Below the pieces are notes generated by a model, which was not told the origin of the DNA, did not search any database, and worked only from the letters and a program-made list of their open reading frames with translations. A program made the translations under genes and the position numbers. Below, piece after piece: positions 11,101-23,377 of a DNA stretch of 64,000 nucleotides. Numbering within the stretch: position 1 is the stretch's first letter; every line of letters begins with the position of its first letter. The DNA comes from Zygnema circumcarinatum. Taxonomy: Eukaryota > Streptophyta > Zygnematophyceae > Zygnematales > Zygnemataceae. Where the stretch lies: positions 1,130,787 through 1,194,786 of the forward strand of contig CM074810.1 in assembly GCA_037447605.1 (NCBI GenBank). Reading direction: 5' to 3'.

Positions 11101-14100
11101 TCTCACAGTCTAAGGTACTAAAGAATACAGCCATTTTAGCATTTTAAATGAGAATATGATTAAAACCTATAGGAGAATCACATTACACATATGTTGATAG
11201 GAAGATCTTCAAAACCATTATCTCATCCTGTGTATGAGGCTAGAAAGCCACCCTGCGTTGCTATGCAGTACAATGCATAAGCTTGCTCTCTTGGACCTTC
11301 AACGTCCTGCTCCCACTCTATAACTGCAGAAAGGGCGAGTATGGCGAAGCCCTCTGGGAGGCTTGGGCTTGCGTGGCCTCCTCCTCGTTTCACCTCCAGG
11401 TAATCCCCAGGGCATGTAGGCAGAGAGTATCCTGAACGGAGCCCCTTACCCATACCTAGAGGCTTATTCCAGAACGTGTGTTGTTTTTGGCATGGGTTGG
11501 CTGTCTGGGAATGCGGTATGTGGCCTCCGGTTCATTTTCGAATATGGTAATGTTTGGACCTGGCGGAACGCTCGTTGTCTGCTGTACCTTTTCGAGCATT
11601 GTGGTTCGCCTAATGACGATGCAGGGAGCCCTGCGTGCCATTGGGAGAGGCTATGTGGGAATCGTGGGCAAATGTGTGCTCCTCTCGCATGCACCTGAGG
11701 GTGAGTCAGCTCCTCTTCTGGCCAAAGCTGCTCAGAGAAGGAGGATTCGCTTGGCAAGACCAAGCGGGACATAGGAATTCCATGAAATTGAAGGTGGTTG
11801 GGGTGGCAAGAGATGAGATAAGGTTGAAATCCTGCTGCACACTTACAACAGTTCGGACAGTTGCAAGGCAGATATATGAAGCTCGTGGTTGAATGTGAAA
11901 AGCAGCATACATAAAGAAAAGGGAAACGATCGTAACCTGTCAGAGTAGGAGAAGGAATTGTGTAGCGGTTGCTTGCCTTGTGTTGTACCTCAAGCGGACA
12001 GTTGTTTGAATTGCTTGGTATACGTTTTCCATTACCTTGCACCTTTGTGGAATGTTTCCTTGTCGTCTTCATTGGTCTGGCTAGCTTTCGTTCTTCCGTC
12101 TACTGAAGGGGCAGGTTCGCATGCAATCTGTGATTGCTTAACTGACAGTGCTCCGTCCAGGTGGTACATTTACGGCATTTTCTGGTTGTCGTTCGATGAA
12201 AATATGTCAAGTGGAACTTTTATCATAGAGAATGACTATGCTCAATCTCAGAATACTCTTGTGTGATGTACGATGCAGGAAAAGACAAAGCAAGGTCGTA
12301 TAATTGGCATGATGTTGGCCCTTGGAGGACTCCTTTTCTACTCCCTGCTCACAAGCACCATGACCGCGAAGTTCAAGGTATGGACTTTTGAAATTTTCAA
12401 ACTGCTGCTCCTCTACAGCTTCCACGGTTTTATGCAACCCATCCTGTATTGAAGGTCGATCTTTTTTCACAGAATGAAACATGTGAAGCGCTCGAAAATT
12501 AGTGGATAAAGTATTTGGAAGTTAACTGCTACAAGAGCTCTATGGAGCCTTCAATCTTTCGGATGTATGTACATCCTTTGCTACACACGAGCAATAATAA
12601 AAAAAAAAAATGGACGCTTTCTGCAGGAGCGCATGGAGAGAATTCGAGAAGGCGGTTATTCGCAGGTGATGGAGTCGCAGCACATTATTGTTGTTGGTAG
12701 CAACAACCACATTGGCACTGTCCTTCGTCAGCTGAACAAAAGCCACGAGTTTGCTGTTCGAGATGGCACAGCCGACAGGAGGTATTCAACAAAATCCATT
12801 TTGCTTCTGGTGATCCTTCTTTCCCAGTAGATGGAGGGTAATGGAGGTGCCAAAGTGCACGCCAATATCAGCAGGAATGGATCCACTATTGGGGGCATAT
12901 TGCAGGAAGCAAACAGTCTTGGTGCTGTCGGAGCAACAACGACGAGAGACAGAAAGGCATCTTTCATCCGTAAGCAAGGATTGCAAGGACATCAACATCC
13001 TGACACGCAGGTATAGCAAATGTCTGTTATGTTGAATCGACTGTCTGATAGCCTTCGTTTCCCTCCTTGACAAACTTGTTCGACAAGAGCCTTGGTAAGT
13101 TTTAGGGAATCACTAGAATTTCATGGCATATCTATCCAGCAAATAAATCATTCTCTCTTTTCCGTCCAAACACTTTTGTCCTCCGTATTCAGGTCCATTC
13201 TGTAAGTCCACAGTGCAAAACGCTAGTGCCACGTGTTGTCGAAGTTGTTTTTGTCACTTAGAGGGAACACTGGTGATGATTACTGTAAATCCGTTCAGAT
13301 TGACCTGAGAGAGTGAACCCTTAGATTTTATGTTTGAATTGCTTCATCCACTAATCCTCTTTAACTCAGGAGAAGGTTTTGAGAACGTTTCCCCAAGCAG
13401 CAGCTCATGCATCTCTTGTTCAATTTGTGAACCGCCTAGTTTGGGTATAGACTTTGTACTTGTCTCGTTTGGCTACCAATTCGTATAATGCATGCGAATG
13501 AAGTTCTTTTTTTTTTTTAATAATGAATAGAGTAGAATGATGCAATACTTTGGAACCCACAGTATTATCTGTTGTTTGTTTCATCAATAGTAAACCAATG
13601 GCTTCAACAGTATGCTCCTCCAAGCTAATCGCCCATCCCCATATGAAAAAATCATGACGTCATCTGTGCCATACATTCTCCAAGGGACCATGCTGGTACG
13701 GACTGCATGATCAGACGTGCTCCCTTAAATAATGTATGTGACGCGGAGTGTGGGAAAATGGAGCTGCAGCGGAAGTCTGAGCAGCACATCGTCATTTGAG
13801 AAAATCGCAGCAGATAAGGCCCGCTCCATCATCTTACTGGCCAGCAAGGATGACAAGTAAGTGCCTAACGCATCCAGCCAAAACTCTACTCTTTCATAAG
13901 TTTTCAATGTTCGAGCCGCCGCTGAGGGTTAAATGAAACATATTGAAAGGCATGTGGCATTTTCCCTTTTGGGAAAAAGGACTGATATCATCGTAGTCGT
14001 CTCTATCTTCTCTCACTCTCTCTCTCCCTCTCTCTATGTCCTCTTGCGCTCTCCAATGGGCAAACAGCTATGAATCAGATGCAGACTCCGTACTGTCAGT

Positions 14101-17100
14101 GTTGGCTCTGCAGCCTCTGGTGGGAGACAGGCTTGCGAATGTGGTGGTGGAGGTGAGGACAATCTGCAAAAAAAAATTGTATGGACCCATTTTTTGTTCG
14201 GGCTGACATTCGCAGACTATTCACAAAACCCTAAAAACCCTAAATCCACTGCAATTATGGATGTTTGGAAAAAGAGCCAGAAAATTTCAAAGATTTGCAT
14301 GGTACACAGCAGCTCTCGTTCGGTTTCGGTATGCTATATCCCGAAACTTTGTCGAAAGTAAACACAGTGGACTCCTTTCTTCTGGACATGCGAATGTAGA
14401 GTCCACGATGCCTGGTAAAATCACAGATTTCAAGGTGCCGTCTCATGCCACACGAGAGCATATGTCTATGAAATGATTTTTTTCAGGGTTTCGCAGATAG
14501 CCTTGCCCTTCTCCTCCACTTCTTGTACCTTACCCAAATGAAGTATTTGTTTTCATAGTCAAGGAAATGATTTAAAATCCACGTCCGGGCTGCTCAGTTA
14601 CTTTGAGGCCGTCATTTTCTTTGCAGGGTGTCTCTCCTTCACTTTTTAACTAGGGAACGATGATGAATTAGCACAGCCGCTTGCTCAGTACTGGATAATC
14701 AAACGAACTTGCCAGAGAGCTGTGCAGGTTTTACACGCAGTTCGTCTAGGTCCATCACAAAGCATCTCCACTACCGCTTCAAGTTGGCCAATGCACCGTA
14801 GCTGGTCACGATGTCTTACTCAATGACAAAAACTCAAAAACTCGATGACCCTCTCGATGTCCTCTGTCTCTCGATGCCCCACTCAACTTACATTTCTCGC
14901 TACTCTAACGTCCCCAATGCCTGCTGATCGTCTGTGAATGCGGCTTTGTAACTTGGTGTGTGAAGGTTTCTAAAACGAGCACTGCGGAGCTGCTGTACAC
15001 TCTGACCGGCATTAAGATCAGCGCTGTAGAGGACCTCTCGGCGAAGCTCTTCGTGCAGTGCAGCAGACAGCCCGGCCTCATCGATGTCTATCGCCGCATG
15101 CTCGACCATGGGAGTGAGCCACCCGCCCATCACTGTCCACCTCCAACTCTCTGCTTTATGGGAGCCAACGCATACAGACAGCGCTTAGGAAGGGTGATTT
15201 TCTGAAGGGATGATGCACTACAACGCAGCGTTTCTGTTATAGTCTTCGTCGTCGTTGCTTTCACGCATGCTGGTCGGCCTATCTGTTGGTCATCTTCCTA
15301 ATTCCAACAGTTTTGGGATATCAGAAGAGGTGATCAACCTGCGACACTTCCCTGAACTCGCTGGGCTGCCTTACCGGGAAGTGAGGAGAGGTTTTCAAGA
15401 GGTGGGTGGTGTTTGTGGGACTGTGGCATGAGAGAGGGTTTCTTACACAGCAGAATGTGGGATTTATCGAATTGAAGAAACATGTCACTGCCACTAATTT
15501 CAGAGCTTGATCAACTCAGAATCAGAGCGTTTATGAGGAAGGGTTTGCTATCTTCCGTGCAGGCTGTAGTTTGTGGTATTGTGCGAGAGGGAGAACCGAA
15601 GTTCCGACCTTGGGAGTTTGAGATTCTGCAAGAAACAGACAAGGTAATTGCACATTCTTGAAGATCTATCTGCACACAGTTGTGGAAGGCTTTTCACCTG
15701 CTGCGAAATGCTGGAAAGTTGTCTGAATGCTAAACTTCAGCTCCATTAGCTCCTTCACCCGATCAAGCCCAAGCCTGTGCATGAAAATGTTGAGTAACCT
15801 TCGGCTTATTGTTTACTTAACGCCATGTGTGTACAGCTTATGTTGATCGCCCCCAAGCACACTCACAGAGAGCCCCCGGCAGCTCTCACTACTTTGGCTG
15901 CCGCCTACAGAAAGGCTATTCCGGATCTCTCTGGCAGAGGAGGAGGAGGCGGAGGAGAGAACATCATACATGACACTGTTCTGTCAGCCAACCTGGGAGC
16001 CATTGTTCAACGACCGGCCAAAGCAAAGTTCAAGGTCAAAGAATTGGGCCCCTAAAGACTCGAGAAACCAAATTGGAATTTCGTTACTTAAAGATACTGT
16101 GACGAGCAGAACTAGTTTTGACTTCATTCTGTGTCGGCTAGTGATTGGAGGCTTGTTGGTGTGATGCAGACAGCGGATTGGACGACGGCCAAGAAGGAGC
16201 GGATTGTCATGTTGGGATGGCGACTGGGGGTGACGGACATGATCCTCGAATACGACGACTATGTTGGGCCGGGCAGTGAACTGGTAAGTCTTGACAAGGA
16301 GAGCGCTATTCGGGATTTCGGAAGTGATAAGACATTTTCCAACTATGTGTGACAACAGTTGAGTACTTCGTGGGAGTACTTAGTCGCCAGCTTGAGAGTG
16401 CAACTCATTGGGGACCATCTTTCAGAAGTTTTTGTTAATTTCAAGTCTGTTTGGAGCACTCAATTTCATTACAGTGGAAGCCATTTCCAATGGATCGTCC
16501 ACTCCATGGGGTCGGCAAGCTTTCTTGCTCTACCTGTGGTCTTGTATCCCCAATAAGGGTAGCAGATTGTGAACTAGTGCACTGTATGATCACTCCAAGC
16601 AGTGGCTGCATACGTCACGGTTCAGACTTACAGAACTCCTTGTATTCGAAAGGCAGTGAAGAGGAGTGCTAATTCAGTTTGCTGAAAATGTAACTGTTTG
16701 TTTTCCCCTAATTCTCTTTGTATTGTTATGTTTTCAGGTGATCCTTGCTCAGACTCCCATCAAAGAACGGCAGGGCCATTTAAGTCGGAGAATCCGAGCT
16801 CCGCTTCGTAATCTACACGTCACTCACAAGGTAACAACGACCTACTTGGGAGTTCTGTGAATAGCGGAGAGGTTCAGTTGGCTTCAGAGCTAAACACATA
16901 GTCGTGTTTACCGTAGCCCAAGGACTCTATTGGATAAGTTTACTTCTCATGTCTTCACGACTAGATCACCTGCAGGTACTGACTACGAGATGAACCACAT
17001 ACTATTAATAAGCTAGACTTCTTTTGCCTGTTCTCTCTGTTGGGATGCATGCTGAATGTTCTGATAGAAAGTACGATTGGCTTCTTCCTACTTTTAAGTG

Positions 17101-19712
17101 TCCTACTCTCTCACCTTTAGTGACGTTGAACTGGCCTTTGATCTGGACCAGCAAACACGTCACTTATTCTTCCTTCCTCGATTTCAACTATTCTCGCTCT
17201 GCGTCCATCCTGCAGGTCGGCAGCATCATGAGTCGCACCGACATTAGAGACGCCATATTGAATATTGAGGTGCCCGTTCCGGGTCTGGAAGCATCAGATA
17301 AGTATGTAGCGGCAAAGAAAGGAAAGAATTATGGCTTCAACAGCAGCAAAGACAAGAAGAAGCAGAAGCAGAAGGAGGTGGAGAAAAGGAAAGAGACGGA
17401 GAAAGATAAGGGGAAAGAAAAGGAGGCGCCTCTATCCATCGTCGTGATTTCAGATAGGAGTTTTAGTTCAGGATGTAAGTCATTTGAATCAACACGAAGC
17501 TTCCATGATTGCCTACTGTTCAGCGTGTTAGCAAAACTTCCAGTACTTTGTTGCGTGAGTGCGGGTAAAGCATCTTCAAGAGCATGAGCCCATATACCGG
17601 AGCCCTGACAATCACCAATTCGGTGTTCTATTGTTTCAGCTCCCGATGGAGGGAAACCTGATAAGCAGTCCGTGTTCTCCCTGTTGCTGGCGGAGGCAGT
17701 GTGCCGGCAGTACGAAATAAAGGTCCGTGATTCTCCATTCTGAAATCAAAAAGCACAGAAAGTACGTCCTGAACGAATACGTGAAATGTACATGAAGAAG
17801 TACAAGAACGGTTGGGGGTAGAAATTGTGAGTTTTCTGTTTAGAGTCTCCCAAACTTACCGACTTTTCTGATTCAGTTTCTGACTGTGTGTGTGTGTTTG
17901 GGGTTAACTGCTGGTGGAGTTGGAGCAGCTTCAAGCACTTGTGGCGGAATTGGTGGACACGAAGCTCGGCAAACAGGTAGGCTCACGTTTTGCCGCAAAG
18001 AAAGAATAAATTCGGAAAATACCAAGTGAGGAAGGCGGGCGATGATTTTGAAGGTTTCCAGGCTATGATTTCTCTGAATGTCATCTGCACAATTTGTTCA
18101 AAGAGGTTTAATGAGACATAAGGACCTTCAAGGTTGAGTCAAACTTGCAAAGGAATACAGGGATCCTTATAGTTTTTTCTCCTATTTCAAAAATGTAAGG
18201 AAAGTGGTTATCATGCTGCCTCAGGATTCCAATGCTGAGGGGCTCCCAAGTTGCATGTTGGAATTTCTGCTTATGAACACAATTTCTATTCGCAAGAGTT
18301 CTACTCCTGCTTGGCTGTTCAGTTCAGTTATAGACAGAGAGGCGTTCTCAGGACATTTCATGGATCTTTAAGCCTCGTTGGTAGCCTCTCAGCGTTCAAT
18401 GCCCTCACGTAGTGCGTCTTCCTTCCTCCCACGTACACACCCACTCTCGCTGTCACTGGTAGTGGCTTAAGATGGCCGCCATAGTGAACATGAGCTGAGT
18501 TTTCCCTTCATGGGTGCTCAGGTAGTTAACGCTCATCCCTCAATCAGCTACGTCAGCACCAGCGACCTCATGGGCCTCGTCATTTCACAGGGTGAGCCGG
18601 CTCTGCACTGCTCCCCCTTCAATTTTTGACTTCGACGCTGCAAAAGGTGCACGCGTGATAGCAGGCCGATGACCCGAGGGAGAGTGTAAAGACGCTATAA
18701 GTACGAAGCGAGGAACAGAAAGGGATGGTTTAAGTACATGAATTGGTCGGACTTTTGCAGTTTAAGAGATAGCCTGCATGCTTGTTGGTTTGTATTTTCC
18801 TACTCTGAGAGCTGCAGAAGGAACAAAAGCAATTGAACTGCAGGCATAGCAAATGTGCAGCATTCTAGCTATGGACTACGGGGAAGAAGGGAAGAGGGGA
18901 ATAGGACTCCAATGCATACACGATGGGGAGTAACAATCTCACTCGCAAGGGTCCCCTCAATGAACAATCAGACTGCAGATTCCATAAGCAAAAAAGGGAG
19001 GATGGACTACATTTCACTCAGTTTGAAACGTTTGCTTTGTGGCAGTGGCGGAACACAACGATTTGCTGAAGATATGGGAAGAGCTGCTCAATTCCTGGGG
19101 GGATGAAATCTACGTCAAGGTGAGCAGCTACCAGCAAAGTTTTACCATGGGGAGGAGGAAGGAGGGAGTTGGGAGCGGGTTGGTTATTGCCTCGTGCATT
19201 CGCCTCATTTGTATGTGTTAGAGCACCCTTCAGATGTGACAGTTTAGCTTAGTCAGGTTCTGTTGTAACTGACTGTGCTGGTTGGCTCTGCAGAACATAG
19301 AGCTGTACAAGCGTCCTGGAGAGGAACCCACATTCGCTGAGCTGGCGGAGCGCGCGGTTTTGCGAGAGGAAGTGGCTATCGGTATTCGACAAGGGGGGCG
19401 AACAGTAAGTGCTTTTCCAGCTCGTGGCTCACAAAGGGTTCAGAGAAACCTCAAGCCCCAACGCATCTGAACGTGATGTGAAGAGTCAATCCTCTCCTTT
19501 CCTTCATATCAGGGTTTAGTCCGAGCATTCTTGGGGATTATGGCTAAGCAACCTCCATACAGATCGAAGACTTCATCTAATTTGTCCCTGCAAGTATGGT
19601 CAGATTTTCCTAAACTAGTGCGAAAATTCTGCAGATGATCAACCCGCCAAAGGATGTACCGCTCTCCTTCACGCCTGGCGATAGCCTTGTTCTCATTTCC
19701 GAGTTTGAGTAG
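8193..19712 (+). CDS. POLLUX-like plastid-envelope ion channel (PEC1/PEC2 family)
   Basis: Twenty-two exons give 1075 aa: 8193-8924, 9737-10119, 10425-10496, 11625-11700, 12279-12377, 12627-12781, 12906-13010, 13770-13856, 14068-14152, 14966-15113, 15325-15401, 15563-15643, 15837-16034, 16170-16283, 16738-16830, 17216-17474, 17640-17722, 17929-17976, 18522-18591, 19046-19119, 19294-19404, 19635-19712. Order along the protein: a long Ser/basic N-terminus that could hold a plastid transit peptide; hydrophobic segments near residues 239-260, 373-392 and 428-448; the pore region WESWANVCSS near 407; then RCK/NAD-binding-like cytosolic domains starting at IIVVGSNNHIGTVLRQL. The order and spacing match Arabidopsis POLLUX-like proteins, which conduct K+ in the plastid envelope and affect stromal calcium signals. 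Oddities are a Gly run (exon 13) and a strongly Lys/Glu-rich insert (exon 16, about residues 868-905). The start ATG is the first in frame after an upstream TTG. Confidence 0.93.
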
Positions 19713-20473
19713 CGTGGAAGCCATGCTTCTTATCGTCCGACCGCCGGGACGTGTCTCCCAGGGTGTCTATTCTGCTTTCGGGAACAAGCAGAGGAACCAT
19801 GTGACCATGTGTGATTTCCTGAGTTATTGGATATTTTTTTGTCGAGCTGGCTAGAATAATTGAATTGGCTACAGTGTCTTTATCCTGTAAATAAGTGGTA
19901 TATTTAGGATCAACGGGAATAGAAAGGGCTCTGTTTACGTTTCCAAATGGAAAACGCATTGCTTGTTTATTGGCTCGAATGTGTAATTATTCTGCAGTCT
20001 TCCTTTTTACCAATGGGTTTGAACTTTCATGGGTGAAGAATGATCTGCTGCCACCCTAACTTGCAATGTACGGCTGCCTAAACGGGAATTTTACGTTCGG
20101 ATTTTATCATAATTACTCTGAAGGAAAAAAGTTCTTCACCTGTCCGACAAGCTGCATTTTACGATTGTCTCTGACTTGTAGATGTGGTCAAATGTTCACC
20201 AGTGCGCATGGAGTATCTATCTGTTCACGAAGAGCCTCACACCAAACCATGCAATGTTTGGCTGCAAAAGCAGCAGGAGCGATGACGCTTGCATGCCAAT
20301 TCAGCACCGACAGTCAGTCGGCAATAGGAAGAAGCTTTTTGGTTGAAGCTTTCGTTTGTAAGAGGCCTTGCGCCCTTGCAAACTTCTATTAGCCGAGCGT
20401 CTTCCAATGACGACTCGCCATTTGTGCGGACTTGGAGATGGGGCAAATCGCCATTGGACCAGATGCTGGACTA

Positions 20474-20479
20474 AATAAA
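20474..20479 (+). promoter_or_regulatory. Candidate poly(A) signal of the POLLUX-like gene
   Basis: AATAAA occurs about 760 bases after the stop codon at 19712. No other gene was found between, so it may end a long 3' UTR. The distance is large and the assignment is tentative. Confidence 0.3.
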
Positions 20480-21002
20480 GGTTTGCAATGGAGAGAGGTC
20501 TCTACAAGACTTGGAAGAACGAGAGGTTGGAAGTTTGTAACTGCATGAAATGTAGGCACGAAATGTCTTTCAGTTTAGGGTTGTGATGGTTTTAGATTTT
20601 GTCAGCTGGATATCAAGGTAAGTAATAGAAAAAAATCCTAAACTCCTAAACAGAAATGACGGGCATTCTCTAAATTCACAGCAGCAAACTCATCGGTCAT
20701 AACAACAAATACCTGAGCCTTCACTATTGGCTGGAAAAATAAACAAAGAAGTGAATGCTTTATTTTTGAGCAAATACCTCCTAGATGGAGACAGTCAAAT
20801 CCTCTATCTGTACAGATAATAGCTCGGTAAAAGTCCCGCTTCACCAAACTGAAGTAAGCAAATCCATGGCGCCGACTCTCCCTCCTATTAGAGAGAAGGA
20901 AAGAGCAAACTCTAACTATGTATATATTGCTGGAAAAAAATTACAGTCAAGAATGTAACCAGTCTTAATCAGTGGACCTACCACACATTCCTCTACTTCA
21001 AA

Positions 21003-22045
21003 TCAAAACTTTTCCACTTCCACCCCATCTCTGGGTTTTTCATAACAGGAGGCGCTTTTGCTCTTGCGTGTGCTGCACTGGAAGTAAATCTTATCCGACA
21101 TGGGCTTAAGCATAATGTCCGACACGTCGGCCCAAAAGAAACCCTGAGACTTGATGCCATCAATGCTTTCTAGCTTACCTTCGCCGATGGTGCATGCGAC
21201 GGTTGTGTTGTAGCGCAATACATGGCCATCCACGAACTTTACCTCACATACAAAGGGCAACACAACTTCCAGGGTCCCCTCCTCCGATTTGTCATCAGGC
21301 TCGAACGTGTATCTGAGGACGTTTTTTGGAAAGATCCCCTTCGGCAAGCCAAACTTCTCCAGAATATCGGTTAACGGAGTTTGAGACCTACCTGCGGTGT
21401 TTCATGGTTGAAAAATAAGTCAATGAGTGATTAGCACACATGGAAGAAGAAGCTGCTCGGCTTGACCGTGTCAAAACGAATAGCAAGCCTCTCAAGAAAC
21501 TTGTATAAACTATTTGTACTCGCAACTCTTGTCCAGAAACAAAGTGGGAAAGAGAAACGACTGAACATAGAAGGTACAATGGCAAGAGCGAATATAGCAC
21601 AAGCAGCTGGCAGCCCACCAACGAGACCACAACGACCTTCAGAGCGCACTTACCGACAATATTGCTCATGAACCTCGAGAAAGTCCTGCCGACCTCAGAA
21701 GCCGCATTCTGACAGCAATTGCAAAAGTTGAAGTCAGCAGTGGGAGTACGAACCCTGCAACGACTTACAGCTGTGAAAGGATCACGCGTACAAGTACGGC
21801 AAGGCTGATCTCAGTCAACAAATTCTACAAAAGAACAGAACGAAATTAAATTACGTGCGAAATTATGCAGAGATACAAGAAGAAATGATGCTGCATATGT
21901 GGCCCTCCAAACATCAGCTTCACCACCATGAATGCAATAGGCCTAAGGCCAAACTTACATCCAAGTCCCTTCCCACACTTTCTATCTGGTCGTTTGCAGA
22001 CCTCTGAAATAGCCAGCTTCCAGCAGAATTGAACAAGCTGCTCAT
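21003..22045 (-). CDS. DUF538 family protein
   Basis: Three exons read on the minus strand (22045-21959, 21708-21654, 21391-21003) give 176 aa with matching phases. The last exon carries the DUF538 domain: ILEKFGLPKGIFPKNVLRYT, an acidic turn, LEVVLPFVCEVKF, IDGIKSQGFFWADVSDI and a C-terminal KIYFQCSTRKSKS segment. Family members are small plant proteins of about 150-180 aa; some affect trichome branching and stress responses, but the biochemical role is unsettled (DUF538 is also proposed to resemble a lipid-binding fold). No signal peptide is visible here, unlike many members. The N-terminal two exons are less certain than the third; ATG at 22045 begins MSSLFNSAGSW. It is divergent to the GRAS gene. 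Confidence 0.75.
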
Positions 22046-23377
22046 AGCGAGTCTCCTTAAAGGCCGTTTGCAGCAGCAATATCTGCCTCTTCCGACCAGA
22101 CTTCCCTCAGCGATGCAAGGCCTGCGCGATGACCTGCCTTATGAGCTGCAAAAGCAAATATTACCATACCCGTCCCGCCCCGTCATTCAACCCGCGAGGA
22201 AAAACGCAAGGGAGGCTCTTGACGAAATATTTAAGTGCAATTTGAAAAAAATAAAAATAAATAAAGAAATCCTTTTACCTGCTGGCATAACCTGCTTCGA
22301 AGGTACCTCTCCCCCCTCTGCCTGCCAGGCCCTTCCGGGCAAACCGTCTTCTATTCCGATCTGCCCTCTTTCACAACCCAGAGCCGATACATATCAAAAT
22401 ATCGAGGTACAAATATCGACATAGTATCATAAAACATTGAGATGCAATCATAGAATATCGAGATATTGTTCGATGTGGAGATCGCATTAGGACACGCGAG
22501 ACTTTCGCAAAAATCGAACGGAAGGTTGTTTCTTCCGAGATGGTGCGACCGAAGGGTAAAGGAAGCGAACAAAGAATGCGTCTATTTCGTGGCGAATGGT
22601 CTAATTTTCCAGTACTTGTTTCGGAATAAACTTTACGGAAGCTTTTTCTTCAGCACTTGACGATTTTTCAAAGTCAGACATGTCCTGTGGTTTCCAAAAT
22701 TCCGGTCTATCCAACGGCCCTCGAGCCTTTAGTGATGTGTGCATCCAACGGTGATAAATTGCAGCCATAAATCGAACGGTCTGGAGACTCGCCATTTGCA
22801 CGTACCTTCATCCAACGGTCGTGGAACATGGAACTCTGCAACCGCACTTTTCCCTTTGACCAGTTCTCATAGACTTCCCAGAAGCTTCTGACACACGTCG
22901 GCAATTAGGGCTGACGTAGTCCTGTAAAAAAAAAAAAAAAAAAAGGGGAAAGAAAAAAGGGAGTGAGTGATCGACTGGGGAAGGTGTGGCCTTGTGAGCT
23001 TTTGCCGTGCAACTGGGATGTAACTTTTGACATATCGAAAGAGAAAGCACAGTATTTGAGAGCAGTAGTTATTGTCTGGGCTTTGGCAGTGAAGGAATGA
23101 TTAAGAAATTATTTTAGGGTTCGTCGTATTGGCTAAGTTTCAAGGGCCAGCGTTGGACCAAAGTCCCGATCGAACTGATCGCAGTATTTGTCGCAAGCAG
23201 TCACGAGGGATGCAGTTGGCTGCGCATCATGAAGTTGTTTCAATGCAGTTTCAAGGTGTCACTTGTGCACGTCGAATGAACAAAGGGTCAAGCTTGGGAG
23301 CGTGTTCCTAAAGTTATAGTTTCGAGCAGCTGATTAAGCTTACATCAAGATAAACGTTCTTGCTCTTTGGAAAATCA
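22046..23377. promoter_or_regulatory. Divergent intergenic region DUF538/GRAS
   Basis: No coding exon was found. The region holds a degenerate ATATCGA-type repeat tract (about 22387-22468), four ATCCAACGG/ATCGAACGG-like motifs between 22709 and 22820, and a 19-20-base A run near 22926. Both flanking genes start here and are transcribed outward, so it should contain both promoters. Confidence 0.5.
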
